This document shows, piece after piece, positions 33,527 through 46,000 of a DNA stretch of 64,000 bases. Location of the stretch: NCBI GenBank assembly GCA_002900995.3, contig CM035314.1, positions 2,701,234 through 2,765,233 of the forward strand, read 5' to 3'. Numbering within the stretch: the first letter of the stretch is position 1; each line of letters opens with the position of its first letter. The translations under genes and the position numbers were made by a program. The stretch comes from Ganoderma boninense (taxonomy: Eukaryota > Basidiomycota > Agaricomycetes > Polyporales > Polyporaceae). The notes beneath the pieces are model-generated. The model worked only from the letters and a program-made list of their open reading frames with translations, had not been told where the DNA came from and did not search any database.

Positions 33527-36500
33527 ATGACTCTCGATCCGACCCACCTCGTCGCCACCGAGTGGCTTGCCCATTCCTCCTCTGCTTTGCAGGAAGCGGA
33601 CGCCACAGCGTTTGCTGGCCTTTTCCTTCCCAACGGATGGCTACGAGACATTCTCGTCTTCACTTGGGACATTCGTGCCCTCGAAGGTCGCGACAAGGTC
33701 TTGGCCTATTTGGCCAGAGACCGGCTCGCAGGCGCACGTATCACGGGTGTACGTCTCGACGACACGCCTGACCTCGCGCCCCGTACCTGCAAGATACCCG
33801 TGTCTCAGGTCGCTGGTGTAGAGTTCGCGTTCACCTTCGAATGCCACCACGGACACGGTCGTGCACATGTCCGGCTCGCACCGGATGTCGACGGTACATA
33901 CCGCGCCTCCACGGTCTTCACCGAGCTGGTCGACTTGCCTGGGCATGAAGAGCTCACAGCCCTCCCTCCACGAGACGAGACTGCCGAGGCAAATCCGCAC
34001 GTCATCATCGGTGAGCTTCAATACGGATGACGTGACCTGTCGCCACAGACCACTGATGGGCCGCTTTTCCTCCGCCGTACAGTTGGGGCCGCTCAGACAG
34101 GCCTCCAGGTAGCTGCACGGTTTAAGCGGATGAATATCCCGACACTTGTCATCGACCGGAACGCTCGCATTGGCGACAACTGGCGCGAACGCTACCCAAC
34201 TCTGATCCTCAACACAACTCGGCGACACCACACGTGTAAGCATATCGTTGATGCACATCCTGGTTGTTGACGCAAACTTCTGTGCCAGTCCTGTACCAGC
34301 CATACCCCAGCGGCTGGCCGGAGTTTACGCCTCGCGACAAGGTCGCCGATTGGCTCGAACATTACGCCTCCTCCCAAGAACTCACAGTCTGGACAAATTC
34401 GGAGCTGAAGACACGCCCAGCGTACAACACAGCAGATCACCGCTGGGATGTGACTGTCGTGCGGAACGGCGTCGAGGTCAAGCTCCGCCCGGCTCACATC
34501 GTACTCGCTACGGGCTCCCTTGGACGGCCGACTGTCCCCAACTTCCCCGGCGCTGAAGCGTTCGAGGGGCGAGTCATGCACTCGTCCAAGTTTCCCGGCG
34601 GTGGGTTGTTCAGCGGCCAGCACACCGTGGTCGTCGGATCTGGGAACAGCTCGATCGACGTCTGCGTGGACCTCGCCGAGAACGACGCAGCATCGGTCAC
34701 GATGGTGCAGCGCTCGACGTCGTGCGTCATGACGCGCGACTTCGTCGCGGACCAGCTCCGGGAGGTTTTCCGCGACGACGTGCCGCTCGACGTCGTCGAC
34801 TTCCGCTTCTCGTCGATCAACCTCGGGCTGTACAAGAAGATGGCGATCGAGCACCAGGACGCGGCGTGGGAGGCTCACAAGGAGCTCCACGAAAAGTTGC
34901 GTAAGGCGGGGGTCAGCTGCAACTTGGGTCCGGACGGGGAGGGCGTCTCCCCGTTCGCGATGGAAAAGGGCGGAGGTATGTGGCATACTCGGATCATTGG
35001 GAAGCCGGAGAGCTCATCACCGTGCACGGCGCCGCAGGCTACTGTGGGTACAGTTCGCCGCTGACTCCGTGTCGTCGGGTCCACTGACATGGCGACGTTC
35101 TCAGGGATGGACAAAGGTGGTGCTGACTTGATCGCCGACGGCACGATCAAAGTGAAGAGTCTTGTGTCTATTGAACGCTTCACCAGACATGGCTTGCTTC
35201 TTAGCGACGGGACGGAACTGCTAGCCGACCTCGTCGTCTTCGCGTAAGCAAACATTTTGTTGCCCATTCAGATGTGAAGGCTCATAATCTAGCAGTACTG
35301 GATATAGCTATATCCGAGAAACTAACATCGAGTTGCTGGGCGAAGATGTCATCAACCAGACGGAAGAAGTCTTCGGGCTCGACGAGGAGGGCGAAATCGA
35401 AGGCAGTTACCGCCCATGTGGTTACCCTGGGGTACATTGCATTCATTCTCATCATATCTCTTGTTCGTGTGGCGCTGACTTCTCGTGTGACTGGCAGCTG
35501 TGGTTCGCAACTGGGGACTTCGCCAACTCGCGTTGTCTGTCGAAAGCATTGGTATGTGCTGCCCTTCGGACCGGATCGAGTTCGCTTCTTCAGGAAAAAC
35601 CTCCCGCGAGCATGGTGCGCCATGGTCTGAAATTGCTGACCATGGCTGACTATTTCTGAAATATTGTTCACTACGAACAAGCAACAATGAGTAAAAATTG
35701 AGATTATTAATACAAGAAAAGTCCCAGGTCCACTAATACACGTAGTGCATAGCAGGGCATGGAGAACATAGGGATTCGGAGGAAACTTGATCAAATGTGT
35801 TCGAGCTACGATGAGGCCGCCGCAAGGCGCCCAACTGTTGGTCTATTTGCCAATGTTTGCATCAGCGCTAAGCTGCCACGTCATGAGCGCAGGACGCAAG
35901 CCGAACTTCAACTTGTTTTCTTCCCTCCTCTTCCTCATCACCACCAGTCGCTCCGCACTGCTCTGTCACTTGGGCCTACTTTGCGACATCTGCCTGGCCG
36001 GCCTCCACATTCACACCTCCACACGTCATCCTAGTGTTCAGCTCGCAGGTGCCCGCACTCCGTGTAGCCCAGGGCCGAACGTCGTATGCCGACTCTCAGA
36101 ACCGCCCTCTGCCCATCCTCTCGACAAAGGAGACCTACGGCGCTATACTCCGGAGGTCTTCTCATTCACTGTTTTACCAGGTGCGCTATTCAATCTGCTC
36201 ACGCACCTCTTTTTGACTGAGGACACCTCAGTCCTGCTCTCGCTCTTCTCGTCCACCCACTGCACTGGGCTCGTGGTGCCTCATCCTTGCTGACATCTAC
36301 GTCGACATCGCTGGCACGTACCCTCCCTTTCTGCCTGGCGAGTATCACATCTCCCCCTGCCAGAGATTGCATGCTGGGTGTCGCAGGCGCGTCACTGGAC
36401 TTGCATCGTGATGCGCAAGAGCAGGAGCGGGGCAAATCATGGGCTCTCACACCTCGTGCCTTCTCATCGGTGTCCCAGAGCGATGCATGGTCGGGTCGTA

Positions 36501-37213
36501 AGACGTGAGTGTTTCGCGCTGAGTATCCTCATCCTGCTCTGTTTCTCCCTTCTCTTTCCTTCAATTTCTTGCAATGGCTGCGTGATGTTTCCGGTAGGGC
36601 TTTTCCCTGGTGTCTTATCACTTTTGCTGCGCTGCTAACTCCAGGCGCTGGCAACTCGAGCATGGTAGCCGCAGGTCTATGGAGAACGTAGCTGGTAAGT
36701 CTTTCGCTTATTCATTTTGCATTTGCTTCACTCACGTCAGTCTCCCTCCGCTACGCCAGGTCCCGGTGTTCCTTACGTCCCTCTACGTGCCCGGGTAATG
36801 CTGGAGTAGGGCGCATATGGGGCGGGCTTGCCGTTGCTAGATACTTGTTAGCGTAGCGTCTGAATGTACTTGTAGTACTGAATATATTTGGCTTTATTTC
36901 ATGTCTATGTGGCGTGATAAATGGTAAGGAATATTCAGACAATGTCAAGCCATGGCTCAGGAATTGCTTGTGGTCTGGCATGGCGTGCATTCTACCGTCT
37001 CCTTCCATATTTCTGGACTATATCGGACTATTTCTTGAATATGTCTCACCTTTTCGAAACATTCCACGCTATTCCCGAGGGAGGTTTTTCCTGATGTTCT
37101 CACCTGGGTCCCTGTCCAACATTTAGGCTTTGCAAATCAAAGCGATTGAGCTTGGGACAATGCCGTACAGCGGACGTAGGCAGGATCAAGTGGGCCTTGA
37201 GCATCGACTGTAA
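33527..37213 (+). CDS. Flavin-containing monooxygenase with N-terminal SnoaL-like domain, copy 2
   Basis: An FAD- and NADPH-dependent oxygenase (class B, YUCCA/FMO type); the substrate is unknown. Seven exons: 33527-34010, 34083-34235, 34289-34975, 35105-35243, 35296-35431, 35498-35551 and 37127-37213; 579 residues, frame open throughout. Residues about 10-150 look like a SnoaL/NTF2 fold (WLRDILVFTWDIRALEGRDK). The FAD Rossmann motif follows (VGAAQTG, residues 162-168). The FMO signature FEGRVMHSSKF is at about 304-314 and the NADPH motif GSGNSS at about 329-334. The second Gly of the FAD motif is Ala, whereas the paralogue at 56948 keeps Gly. The last intron (1575 bp) contains a TIR element; without it the intron would be about 70 bp. 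Start chosen by match with MxLDP of the paralogue. Confidence 0.88.
35590..37094. mobile_element. 1.5-kb TIR element in the last FMO intron
   Basis: The ends are inverted copies starting TCAGGAAAAACCTCCC (left end 35590; right end read on the minus strand from 37094). Similar A/T-rich motifs (GACTATTTCTxxAATAT) lie just inside both ends. No transposase frame is visible, so it is non-autonomous. TTCT occurs next to both ends in the same register of an 8-bp window, a weak hint of an old target duplication as in hAT elements. It separates exon 6 from exon 7 of the gene. Confidence 0.75.
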
Positions 37214-39379
37214 TGACCTACGGCTAGGTGTTGCAAGTGTGGCATTTGCTGCCCATCGGATGTAATACCATGTACTTGTAAGTACACCAACGAATTGTAC
37301 TTTGTTGTCACGCACAAGCTCTCAAGCCTCAATGGCACTCACTGGATTCCGGTACGTTCAAGCCTCTGGGCCAACAGTACGAAGCGCTCCTCGAGCTGCA
37401 CATGTCGTGGGCTGGCCATTTCTTGATCTTCTCAGGCAATCGTAGCACCAACTTCAACGCGCTCCTGCGGTGGAACGACACACTTCAGTTGTGTTCCTCC
37501 AAGGCGTTCCGTAAGGCCACCGACATGGAAGTTCTATCGCTAGACTCTTGAATCACGTACATGCAAGACAAGACGGCATCATCTGGCCAACGAGATACAG
37601 TAGGGGTTAACCGGTGGATATTGATGTGCCTGACAAATTTTGAATGTGTCGGCATTCTAGCATGATCTAAATCCCAATGATTGCCCGAGAAGCCCTATAT
37701 AAGACTCACACATAAAGACATACATAAATGTGACTGACGAAGGTTCGGTCAATTGTTGCGAAGAGTCCTCACGACTAGCGGCAGTGTACAGACGTGACTA
37801 CGCCCCACCCCAGATATCGGACACCGATACCCCCGAGCCGCCCGAGATTATTTCTCTATACAGTGGTGGCGGGCACCGCAACAATCAAACCGTTGAGTTG
37901 AACAGTGGCCCCGGCGCAGTGCATACCGTCGATCGGACGGCATGCTAATGCCGCCGTAGCGAAAGAAGTGACATCGCTCACCGAGAGCCGCACTGTGCAG
38001 CTACTTCTTTGAAAATGAATTCATCCCAACCAGTAGCGATTTGGTGTCCTCAGGCAGACGACCCGCCGCCAGCTCGAAGACCCCGATCTCTCTGAATAAC
38101 AGGAGACATGACCCATTGGTTCACTGACACGAGCCATCGAAAATGGGCCACCTAAAAAAGTCTACGTTCTGTTTGCCCAAGCGTGTCGCCTCAAGAGTCC
38201 AATCAGAGCCGAGATGGGGGACTGTGAGGACCAGGGACGTTCGCATAGAGTGAATAAGCTACTTACTCACAGTCACAATCATCACCAAGACTGATATCAC
38301 GTATGCTAGACTCAATGCTTCGTGATACTTTGCCACCGCTCTACGAAATGTCAGCACTCAACCAGTTGTTGATATCAACCGGGTCATGATCATGCTGAAA
38401 TATTCACCTTGCGGTCCGAGAATGAAGACATAGGCTGGCCCAGGGGCGAGTCTATAAGCAGCCGCTCCGAGTCACTGCTGTCAGGCTGTTGGCGTTTGCG
38501 GAACCCATTGACATTGCGCAAGCGTAATGAAAGCCACGTCAGTATCGTCATAGCTACCCATTTTATTACACATACCTAAGTTTGACACTGAAGGGGCCAG
38601 CAGTCGTTGCAGTTGTCTGTAGGGCATCGCAAGTTAGTGCAAGTTCGAGTCTGGCAGCCAAGCCACTGTGGTCACGTAGCGCTGAGGCTCTCCAGCCCGG
38701 GACAGTCCGACGGAGTCTCAAATTCGGAGACAAGCTCCAGGCCTCTTAGGCTTGTGTGGTCATGCCACGCACCCAAACGTACGCAACGCTTGGTGACAGT
38801 GCTCAAATGTCATGCCTGACATATCGCAGCATCGATAGACTGGGGAAGATATGTATTCGTAAGTTTCCAGTGGCCTTGACCCGATTTGTCTGCTGTTTCG
38901 CAGCCACTGACAGTCGCCGACCTTAGTTTCATGCCGGTGGTGAAAGAAAACAATGGGCCGTACACAGACGATGCCGGATGAGGCATATGAGGTTCAAAAC
39001 TGCAAAGGCGATTTGAAGCTAGATGAAGATTGTCGAGCGGCTTTTCGCTGCCTGGTGGCAGGCGGGGAGCTCGACTTTACTAACTCGACCATTTCGCAAG
39101 GTTGGTGCATCGTGACCACTGCGAAGACACTACCTTCTCATACAGAGCTGCCGGCTGCGTCCTGTGCTAAATACATATGTCGGCGCGGCCTTGGATCCAC
39201 AAGTTCACTCAAATGAACGACAATCAAAAGCGCACCATTTTAGACAGGCAATCTGATCTCTACAACCTCATGGTCTCTGTCCTTCGTTCAATGCTCGGTA
39301 CACTCTCCCCCGTTCGTATGACATCCTCTCCTCTCAGTTGCTTTCGCAATTCTCCTCTGCGTTGACCAAAATGAAAGCC
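37214..39379. other. Mostly empty; one orphan open frame
   Basis: A 70-codon plus-strand frame at about 37341-37552 (FKPLGQQYEALLELHMSW onward, stop TGA) has codon use like a real exon, but I recognise no family and no partner exons. The rest shows nothing. Confidence 0.35.
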
Positions 39380-40735
39380 AGGCATTCGTGCGCCTGTCCT
39401 TCCGATTGATTAGCCGCGAGACATCCTCATATTGGCACGGGGACCATCTCTCCCTCGAAGGTCTCGAAGGTCCCGAGAAGATCTGAAGTGTGCGCTCTTG
39501 ACCGACTTTTCTGACCTGCGAGGACATGAGCTTAACATGCTTCCGCTGCAAGGCGAGTTCACTGCCGTTCTCGGGATGGACATGCACAAGGACTGTGCGA
39601 ATATAATTCGGGCGATCGAAGCGAACCTGCATGTCATCATCGGCCAGTGTCTCCTGATTGACCGCTTTGCACTACAACAACTTACTTTTTATTCCGCTGC
39701 AAGTGAGCCGAGCAGAATGCTTCAGATAGCTGCTAGTTCAAGGAAATGAAAGGCAACTCTTTTTCTCATTCGAACGGAAGCCCGCGTCAGAGACACCTAG
39801 GGGAAGCGGTACCTCTGCCATTCGGGACCTCCCTGGCATGGAAGGCTTGCAGGGGCGCGCCGTCCATTCCTCCTCCCACTTCCAGGACGGAGAGCTGTTC
39901 GCGCGCTAGCACGCCGTCGTCGTCGGTGCAAGAAACAGCTCGATCGACGGTTGTTGGCAGGACCTCGCGCGGCGCGATGTCGGGCAGCGCATCGACGAAA
40001 GATGTACTCCTGCCACGGGATCCGGGCTGCGGTCCCGGACGATGTCCCGCTCGGCGTGTCAGACTTTCAGTTCCTGTCCAGAGGGATCTGCCAATAGAAA
40101 AAGATGGCGATCGAGAACCATCCCGCCGCATGCGTAAGGGAGGCCTGGAGGGCCAGAGAATCTATCCACTCGTGATTAACGATGACACTGTTAGTCCAAA
40201 TTTTGCTCCTCGAGCCAGGTTACTGATTTTGCGACGCCACAAGGGATGGGCAAGGGAGGCACCGACCTTATCGTGGACGGGAGGATCAAAATCAAAAACC
40301 GCGCCTCGTTGAAGCACTTTACCAAGAGCAGTTCGATCCTCAGTGACGGAAGTGAGCTTCCTGCCGATGTCGTTGTACTTATCCGCGTAAGTGCCAAGTC
40401 TGGACATGGCAAAGATCCGAAAACTTACATTTACATTTACGTCATCAAGAAGGCGAGCTCAGAGGGAGTTATAACTTATCGCCCGTGTGTGTATCCAGGT
40501 GTGCGTCCAATTCAACGAACTTGCAGTGCATTTGACGCAAAGTTCAATATTATAGTGGGTATTTGCGACGGGTGACTTGTCGAACTCGCGTACCCTGTTC
40601 AAACCTCTGGTAAGTGCAGCTTTCGTGACCAGCCGTCCCTTCGACTGATATACATTACCTGTAGGCCCTGAAAATCAAAGTGATCGAGCTCGGCATGGTT
40701 GAGAACGGAGACGTCGACAGCTGCAGGTTTGAAGG
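39380..40735 (+). pseudogene. Decayed FMO copy 3
   Basis: Fragments in FMO order: an EANLHVIIG-like end of exon 1 (about 39618-39650), VHSSSHFQDGELF and VVVGARNSSID around the NADPH motif (about 39860-39950), and KGGTDLIVDGRIKIKN to ILSDGSELPADVVV (40246-40380). The last exon GCCCTGAAAATCAAAG (about 40667) closes it. In-frame stops and shifts interrupt every part, and much of the FAD domain is missing. Confidence 0.75.
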
Positions 40736-41143
40736 GCGTTCAAACTTGCGTCGCTGTTGTCAAGCATGTACGTCTTCCCATCTTCAACTGTGAAGCTTCC
40801 CTGGGCCGAAATAGAAATTTGAGGACGCTTTGGGGGGTTTTTTTCCGTAAACCTTTTGGGCTGTCATTTCGCGGGACAATTCGTCGTCCCATAGATTCAA
40901 CTTGAAGGTTGGATGTCATCATCGACCTAAAAGCTATCAGGCGCACATGCCTAAGCCGCGGCGAAGCGACGCAGCTATTACGGAACCTGCACGGCCTGGG
41001 CTTATGTACACGTGGCTTCAAGCTTTATCCTCAGATCGCCTTTGGCTCTTTCGTTGATACCCGGGGCCCCAAAGTCCGGTTCCACTTTATTCGATAACCT
41101 ATGGCGATCTACTGCCAGAGGGGAGTACGAGTTCCCGCTTGGA
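40736..41143. other. Contig end, nothing recognised
   Basis: About 400 bp between the decayed FMO copy and the second gap, without a supportable feature. Confidence 0.5.
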
Positions 41144-41243
41144 NNNNNNNNNNNNNNNNNNNNNNNNNNNNNNNNNNNNNNNNNNNNNNNNNNNNNNNNN
41201 NNNNNNNNNNNNNNNNNNNNNNNNNNNNNNNNNNNNNNNNNNN
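41144..41243. other. Assembly gap, 100 N
   Basis: Second run of exactly 100 N; the duplicated segment begins at the next base. Confidence 0.99.
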
Positions 41244-41949
41244 CTATTCCTCATATGTTCTGACACGTCCCCAAGGCGAGTGCACGGTCCAGAGTCTCCC
41301 AAAATGCGCGTGGCTGACGTTTCACAGACCAGATACCGTCGAGGAGGCGCATAGCTGCCCTAAGCTTACCTTCCCTACTCGAACGTTGCCGCATGACTCT
41401 GGTCGGCTACGTTGCAGATGAGTCGCTCCGGGGGAATCTCCCGTTCCCAAGGGTGCGTCCTGCAGTTCACGTTCGTAGTCGCAGAGCTCAACTTCGCAAT
41501 TAGGGCTCGAGAAGAAGAACTACTGTACGTCTTGAGGAAACTTCTCGCTTTGCGCTTGTGGCCTGGTACGCTTTGGGCGGCCTTGTCCGACACGCCATCA
41601 CAGTACTGCATCGAACAGCCAGGTTTGTCTTCATGTTGCATAGCGTCCCACCCTCATGCTCATCGATGTTGCAGCGATAGATCAATCGCTCCCTCCTTCC
41701 AATTTGATTGCCGACGCAATCAAACGGTCTACCAAGGCTCATCTGTTCCATTTCTACCCTATCCTATGCGAGATAGTCTCTATCCCTCGGAAGCCCCCGA
41801 CAGTTTGGGTGGTTCCTCGACCTCCCTCTTCGATCATAGGCTCAAGCGAGGAGCCTTCCAGTTCCACCCCTGCAGTAGAGTTGGATGCGAGAACTTTGTC
41901 GAAAGACTGTTTGAAGGAGGTAGGAAGGGAGCTCGGTGTTGGCCGCTGA
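41244..41949 (+). CDS. MON2 3' end, second copy, cut by N gap
   Basis: Carries the last exons of MON2 (compare 28791-29494), stop at 41947-41949. One extra C (ACGTCCCCAAG against ACGTCCCAAG) and one extra G at the next donor (AAGGGTGCGT against AAGGTGCGT) would each shift the frame. The final exon from about 41675 is identical in translation except for one I/M change. Confidence 0.85.
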
Positions 41950-42081
41950 GGTGCTATCCGACGCTGTACAAGTGTACATGCTACAATTCAATCAATCGTA
42001 CATCCCATGCTGTATACTTTCGTACTATCTTGTAATCAAGGATTCCCGATACCATTCATTTCGTCAACATCTCACTGACGC

Positions 42082-42575
42082 TCAGTGTGGCGGACCAGGA
42101 ATGCCGGGCACTGGGTCCTTCAAGTCGTCGTCCGTCGCGCCCAAAACCTTCAATAATTCGTCCTTCTTGAACATGCGCGCTGTCTGAATAGCAGTGGGTG
42201 TACCGATCCGTGGATTCGCCCGACCGCCTTCTACAAGAGCACGGACGACTTCGTCGTGACCTTTGAAGACCGCTCCAGCGAGCGGTGACTGTCCTTGGTC
42301 ATTGAGCCGATTCCCGTCTGCTCCTCTGGTCAGGAGCTCCGAGACGAGGTTGGCATGGCCGTTGTAAGCGGCGAGCATGAGTAGAGTGTTTCCTTACAAG
42401 TTTTCCATAAGAGATTGCTTGGAGTGAGGGAAATAAAGTTCGACACACCCTTATCGTTCGTAAGATTGATGGGAAGTCCGACATCCACAGCCTGCAACAA
42501 TAACTCTGCGTTGTTGTCTCGGGCAGCATCGAACATCCGATGTGCGAAATCGAGGGTTTCCTGGGGGAGGCTCTG
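42082..42575 (-). CDS. Small ankyrin-repeat protein, second copy
   Basis: Same gene as 29609-30119. It ends IPGPPH with TGA at 42082-42084, where copy 1 has CGA and reads on for six residues. Substitutions such as S/N in GHANL are also seen. The first exon is unresolved here as well. Confidence 0.75.
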
Positions 42576-43011
42576 GACAGAGGGTTTCGTGTCCGCCTAC
42601 CGGGCGCGTCGGCGACGATTAGAACGGCACCTATCAGCATTCCGAAGTGAGCTGCAAATGCCTTCCTACCATTATGTTTGGCCGGCGGTGAGTCTTCACT
42701 TGAAGTTCGTTATCGCGTACAGATCCCTTGCTTCGCAGCGATGGGACGGAGATGAAAGCCAGTGAAACGCTTCTGACAGGGACAATGGGCGAAAGCCGCC
42801 GAAGAATCAGTTGACTAAGGGGCTCAGCACGGCTCGTGACTACGTGACGGACTTCTCGAACTCGAAGTGCAGAGTCCGCAGCCTGTGCGTAAGTTCAGAA
42901 GCGCACCCTGTGGTAGCGGCAGGTATAGCGAAACGGGATACTATGGTCCAACTGCGAACGTCCATCTCATGAGTCCATAATCCACGCTGTACTAAACCAC
43001 GATATCATATA

Positions 43012-46000
43012 TCAACTCTTAGTCGGAGTGTCCTTGACCATGATCCGTGCGCCGAGTTGGGTTGCACCTCGTCGCGGAGGCGTAACCGTACCCCCAAATC
43101 CACCAAGATCTCCCGGGCTGCTGCTCATTGGGAGACCATCGCCCTCGATGTCCGGCTGCTCTTGAGAGCTGGAGGTACCGAGCGAGAGGGTTCTTGAAAG
43201 ATTACCCAGTCTCCACTCGGTTCCCTCCATCTCGTTCTCCGGCTTCGTCATACTTTTTGAAGCCACGAGCTTTCGCCTAGCCTTTGTCGGAGTCGCAGCT
43301 AAACCCGTGTCGTCGTCGTCGTCATCCGTGTCGATATTCAAGCTGTCCACGCGCGTGAACGTAGTCTGCGACGACAAGCGCGCTGAGGTGGCCCAAGTAG
43401 ACGTCGACGACCCAGCGAAAAGCGATGGCAATCGCGCCTGGGTCTGAGACTGGACCCGCGAGCCTTGCGACTGTGACTGCGACTGCGATTGCGACTTCGA
43501 CGTCCCATCGCGCGGCTTCGTAGGCGTGGCCTCCACGAGGACGCTTCCCATTCTCTGCACGCGCTTCGCGTCCTGGGTGCTGGCGCCCGCCGAAGCCCCG
43601 TGCTGGCTCTGCGTCCGCGACAGCGAAGGCCCGGGCACGGACGCCGCGCGCTCTAGCTCCGCCTTCTGCTTCGCGCGGGCCTTGCCAAACTTCGTCGTCA
43701 TGGTCACCTCAGGGATCATCGCGCGCTTGCGCAGGCCGTTCGGTCCCAGGCTGAGGGAGCGCGACCGCTCGCGCTTCTCCTGCTCGAGGGAGCGTGCCAG
43801 CGAGTTCGAGCGCGAGCGCAAGGCGTCTTTGTCCCTTCCCTTCGCGGCAGCGGCCTTCGACGCGGTCCTCGAGGAGAGACAGATGCCGACGCGGACCGGG
43901 ACGCAGATGCAGACGCAGATGCAGACGACTTGAGACGCTTCGCGGCGGGTTTCGGTGATAAGGGGGGCGAGAGGCCGAGCGAGTCGGTGTCCGAGTTCCC
44001 GGCGTCGGGGAAGAGCTTCGAGCGAAACAGAGCACAAAGCTCGGGAAGCTTCGCCCTGAACCTGTGCCCAGCAGCATTGGTCGGTCAATACAGGCTCCAT
44101 GACGCAGAGCGGAACGTCGAACACGCACAGCGGCTCCACCACATCCTCGCAGAACACCTGCATCCAGTCGCGATCGTCCTTGCGCTTCTCCTTCTCCTTC
44201 CCTTTGCCTATAGCCGATTTAGCGGTCTCGCTGGGGCGCCCCAGCGAGCTGTCCACGGTCTGCATGAGCTGCCACATGGCGAGCTTGTCCATATAGCTCT
44301 CGAGGCGTTCTTCGAGGGGCTGCGGCGGGGGATCCTGCGCCCGGCTTCTCCCACGATCCTTGTGTCTACGCTTCTTTGACTTGGACGGCGACAGAGAGGG
44401 CGGCAGCGGCAGCGAATCGGCGATGCCTCTCCCCGCTTCCTCGCCCGACGCCGCAGCGCGATCGCTCGAGAGCGAGACGAGCAGGAAGTACAGCAGCATC
44501 TGAATCTGGACCCTGGCGTGCGCGCCGCAGAGTGTCAGCGCGATTGGGCAGCGGAGACAAAACACATGGGGGAGGGGGGAGGGGCACGCACTCTCTCCGC
44601 TCGTACTTCTCGAGCCATGCGCGCTTGAGGCGCTCCTGCGCCTCGTAGTCGTCCTGGGCGTCCTGCCGCTCGTCCTCGCCGACCTTGTCCTTGTGATAGG
44701 CGTACCACACGTACTCCTCCTCGGTGTCTGCCGGCTCGCCCTCCTCGGAAATGACGCTGGAGATGCGTGTGTGGTACTTTTGCGACGCGGCCCGGGACGC
44801 CAGCAGCACGGGCTGGAGAAGTGTGTGGAGGGGGTGGGGGCCGGCAACTTGCTGCTGCGAGGGGGCTGCCGCGGGATCTGATGCCGAGGTCGCGCGGAGC
44901 AGCGCCGGGATGAGGAACTGCAGCGGCATGATTGACTGCGGATAGTGCGGTCAGCTCTCGAGCACCACCGTAAGAGAACCAGGCAGGACGCCGTAACATG
45001 AGAACGACGAAACGTGAAATGAAATGGCACACAAAGACGAAGCAGCGGAAATAGCACAGGGCGGCGAGATCCGGATCCGGATACGGGCTGCTGGGACCAG
45101 TCGAGGTCGGTGTGGTCGCGGATGGCTCGGCTGCCCGGTGTCGAACGCCCACTCAAATGAATGCGGGGGAATGCTGGCGATGTGGACAAAAGCTCCGGGA
45201 CAAGCCTGCTAGCCGTGCGGGTTCTTAGGGTGATCCGCGAAGATTCTACCGTAAGAATATGTGCATGGGAGGTAGCTGTCATCTCTATGTGACGAGTGAG
45301 GTAATGTGTAGCGCGCTGGAAGAACCGGACATTTATGTCAGCCACAAAGGCTGACAGCCCAGCCTCGCACCACCACAAAACACAACGCTGGAAGGCTATT
45401 CCCGGAAGGAGGATAGTCCAAGCTGCGGGATGACAGAGAGCCTCATGTTGCGCTGATTGCTATGAAGCCTGTCGCAGCGCGAGCCTCAATACGATGGAGA
45501 GAGTTGGCTGCGTTTTTGAGCGTCGGCCGACTAAGCTCACAGCATATCATCGCTGGGGAGGACTGCGTAGGATGAACGATCATGTTTAAGTACAAGGGCG
45601 CGGGCTCTGGGCGATCTCCGAGACAGGCCGCGTTCGCTGCGCCATGCAGCCAAGGAAGGACTGTCACCAAAATTGGAGATCGGCCACAGCACCATAGACT
45701 GTAACAAATCAGGCCGTGGCAGTAATCCAGGCCGCCATATGACCACGCCCGCACACGCTCGTCCGTCTTCATTTTGGTCACGGCAGGGACACTCACGCTG
45801 GCCTAAAAGTGCCGATACGGGCGAGCGGCGGACACTCAATTGGATGTCGTATTCGGAGAGCCGCGAAGAGCTAAACCACCCATTGAGCGAGACCGCACAA
45901 ACGACGAGGATGACAGGGTTTAGGACGGCGCCCCAATCGTGGCTCAACAAAGCTCGCAGCGGAAGTTCCCGACCCGTGCGCTCGCTCTCCCGAATGACCA

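Larger units (their letters stand above)
41244..43333 (+). repeat. Duplicated segment, copy 2 (starts at N gap)
   Basis: 2090 bp matching 28791-30864 in the same orientation. Small insertions relative to copy 1 include about 6 bp near 42682 and about 6 bp near 43007, plus single-base homopolymer changes at 41270-41273 and near 41451. Confidence 0.95.

Noticed and set aside
37730..37948. Short cysteine-ending frame, considered as a mating pheromone precursor
   Set aside because: It starts with GTG rather than ATG and lacks a CaaX end.
43012..45378. Single 788-codon ORF
   Set aside because: It reads through at least two good introns and the large first intron of SLD3; the conserved blocks need splicing.
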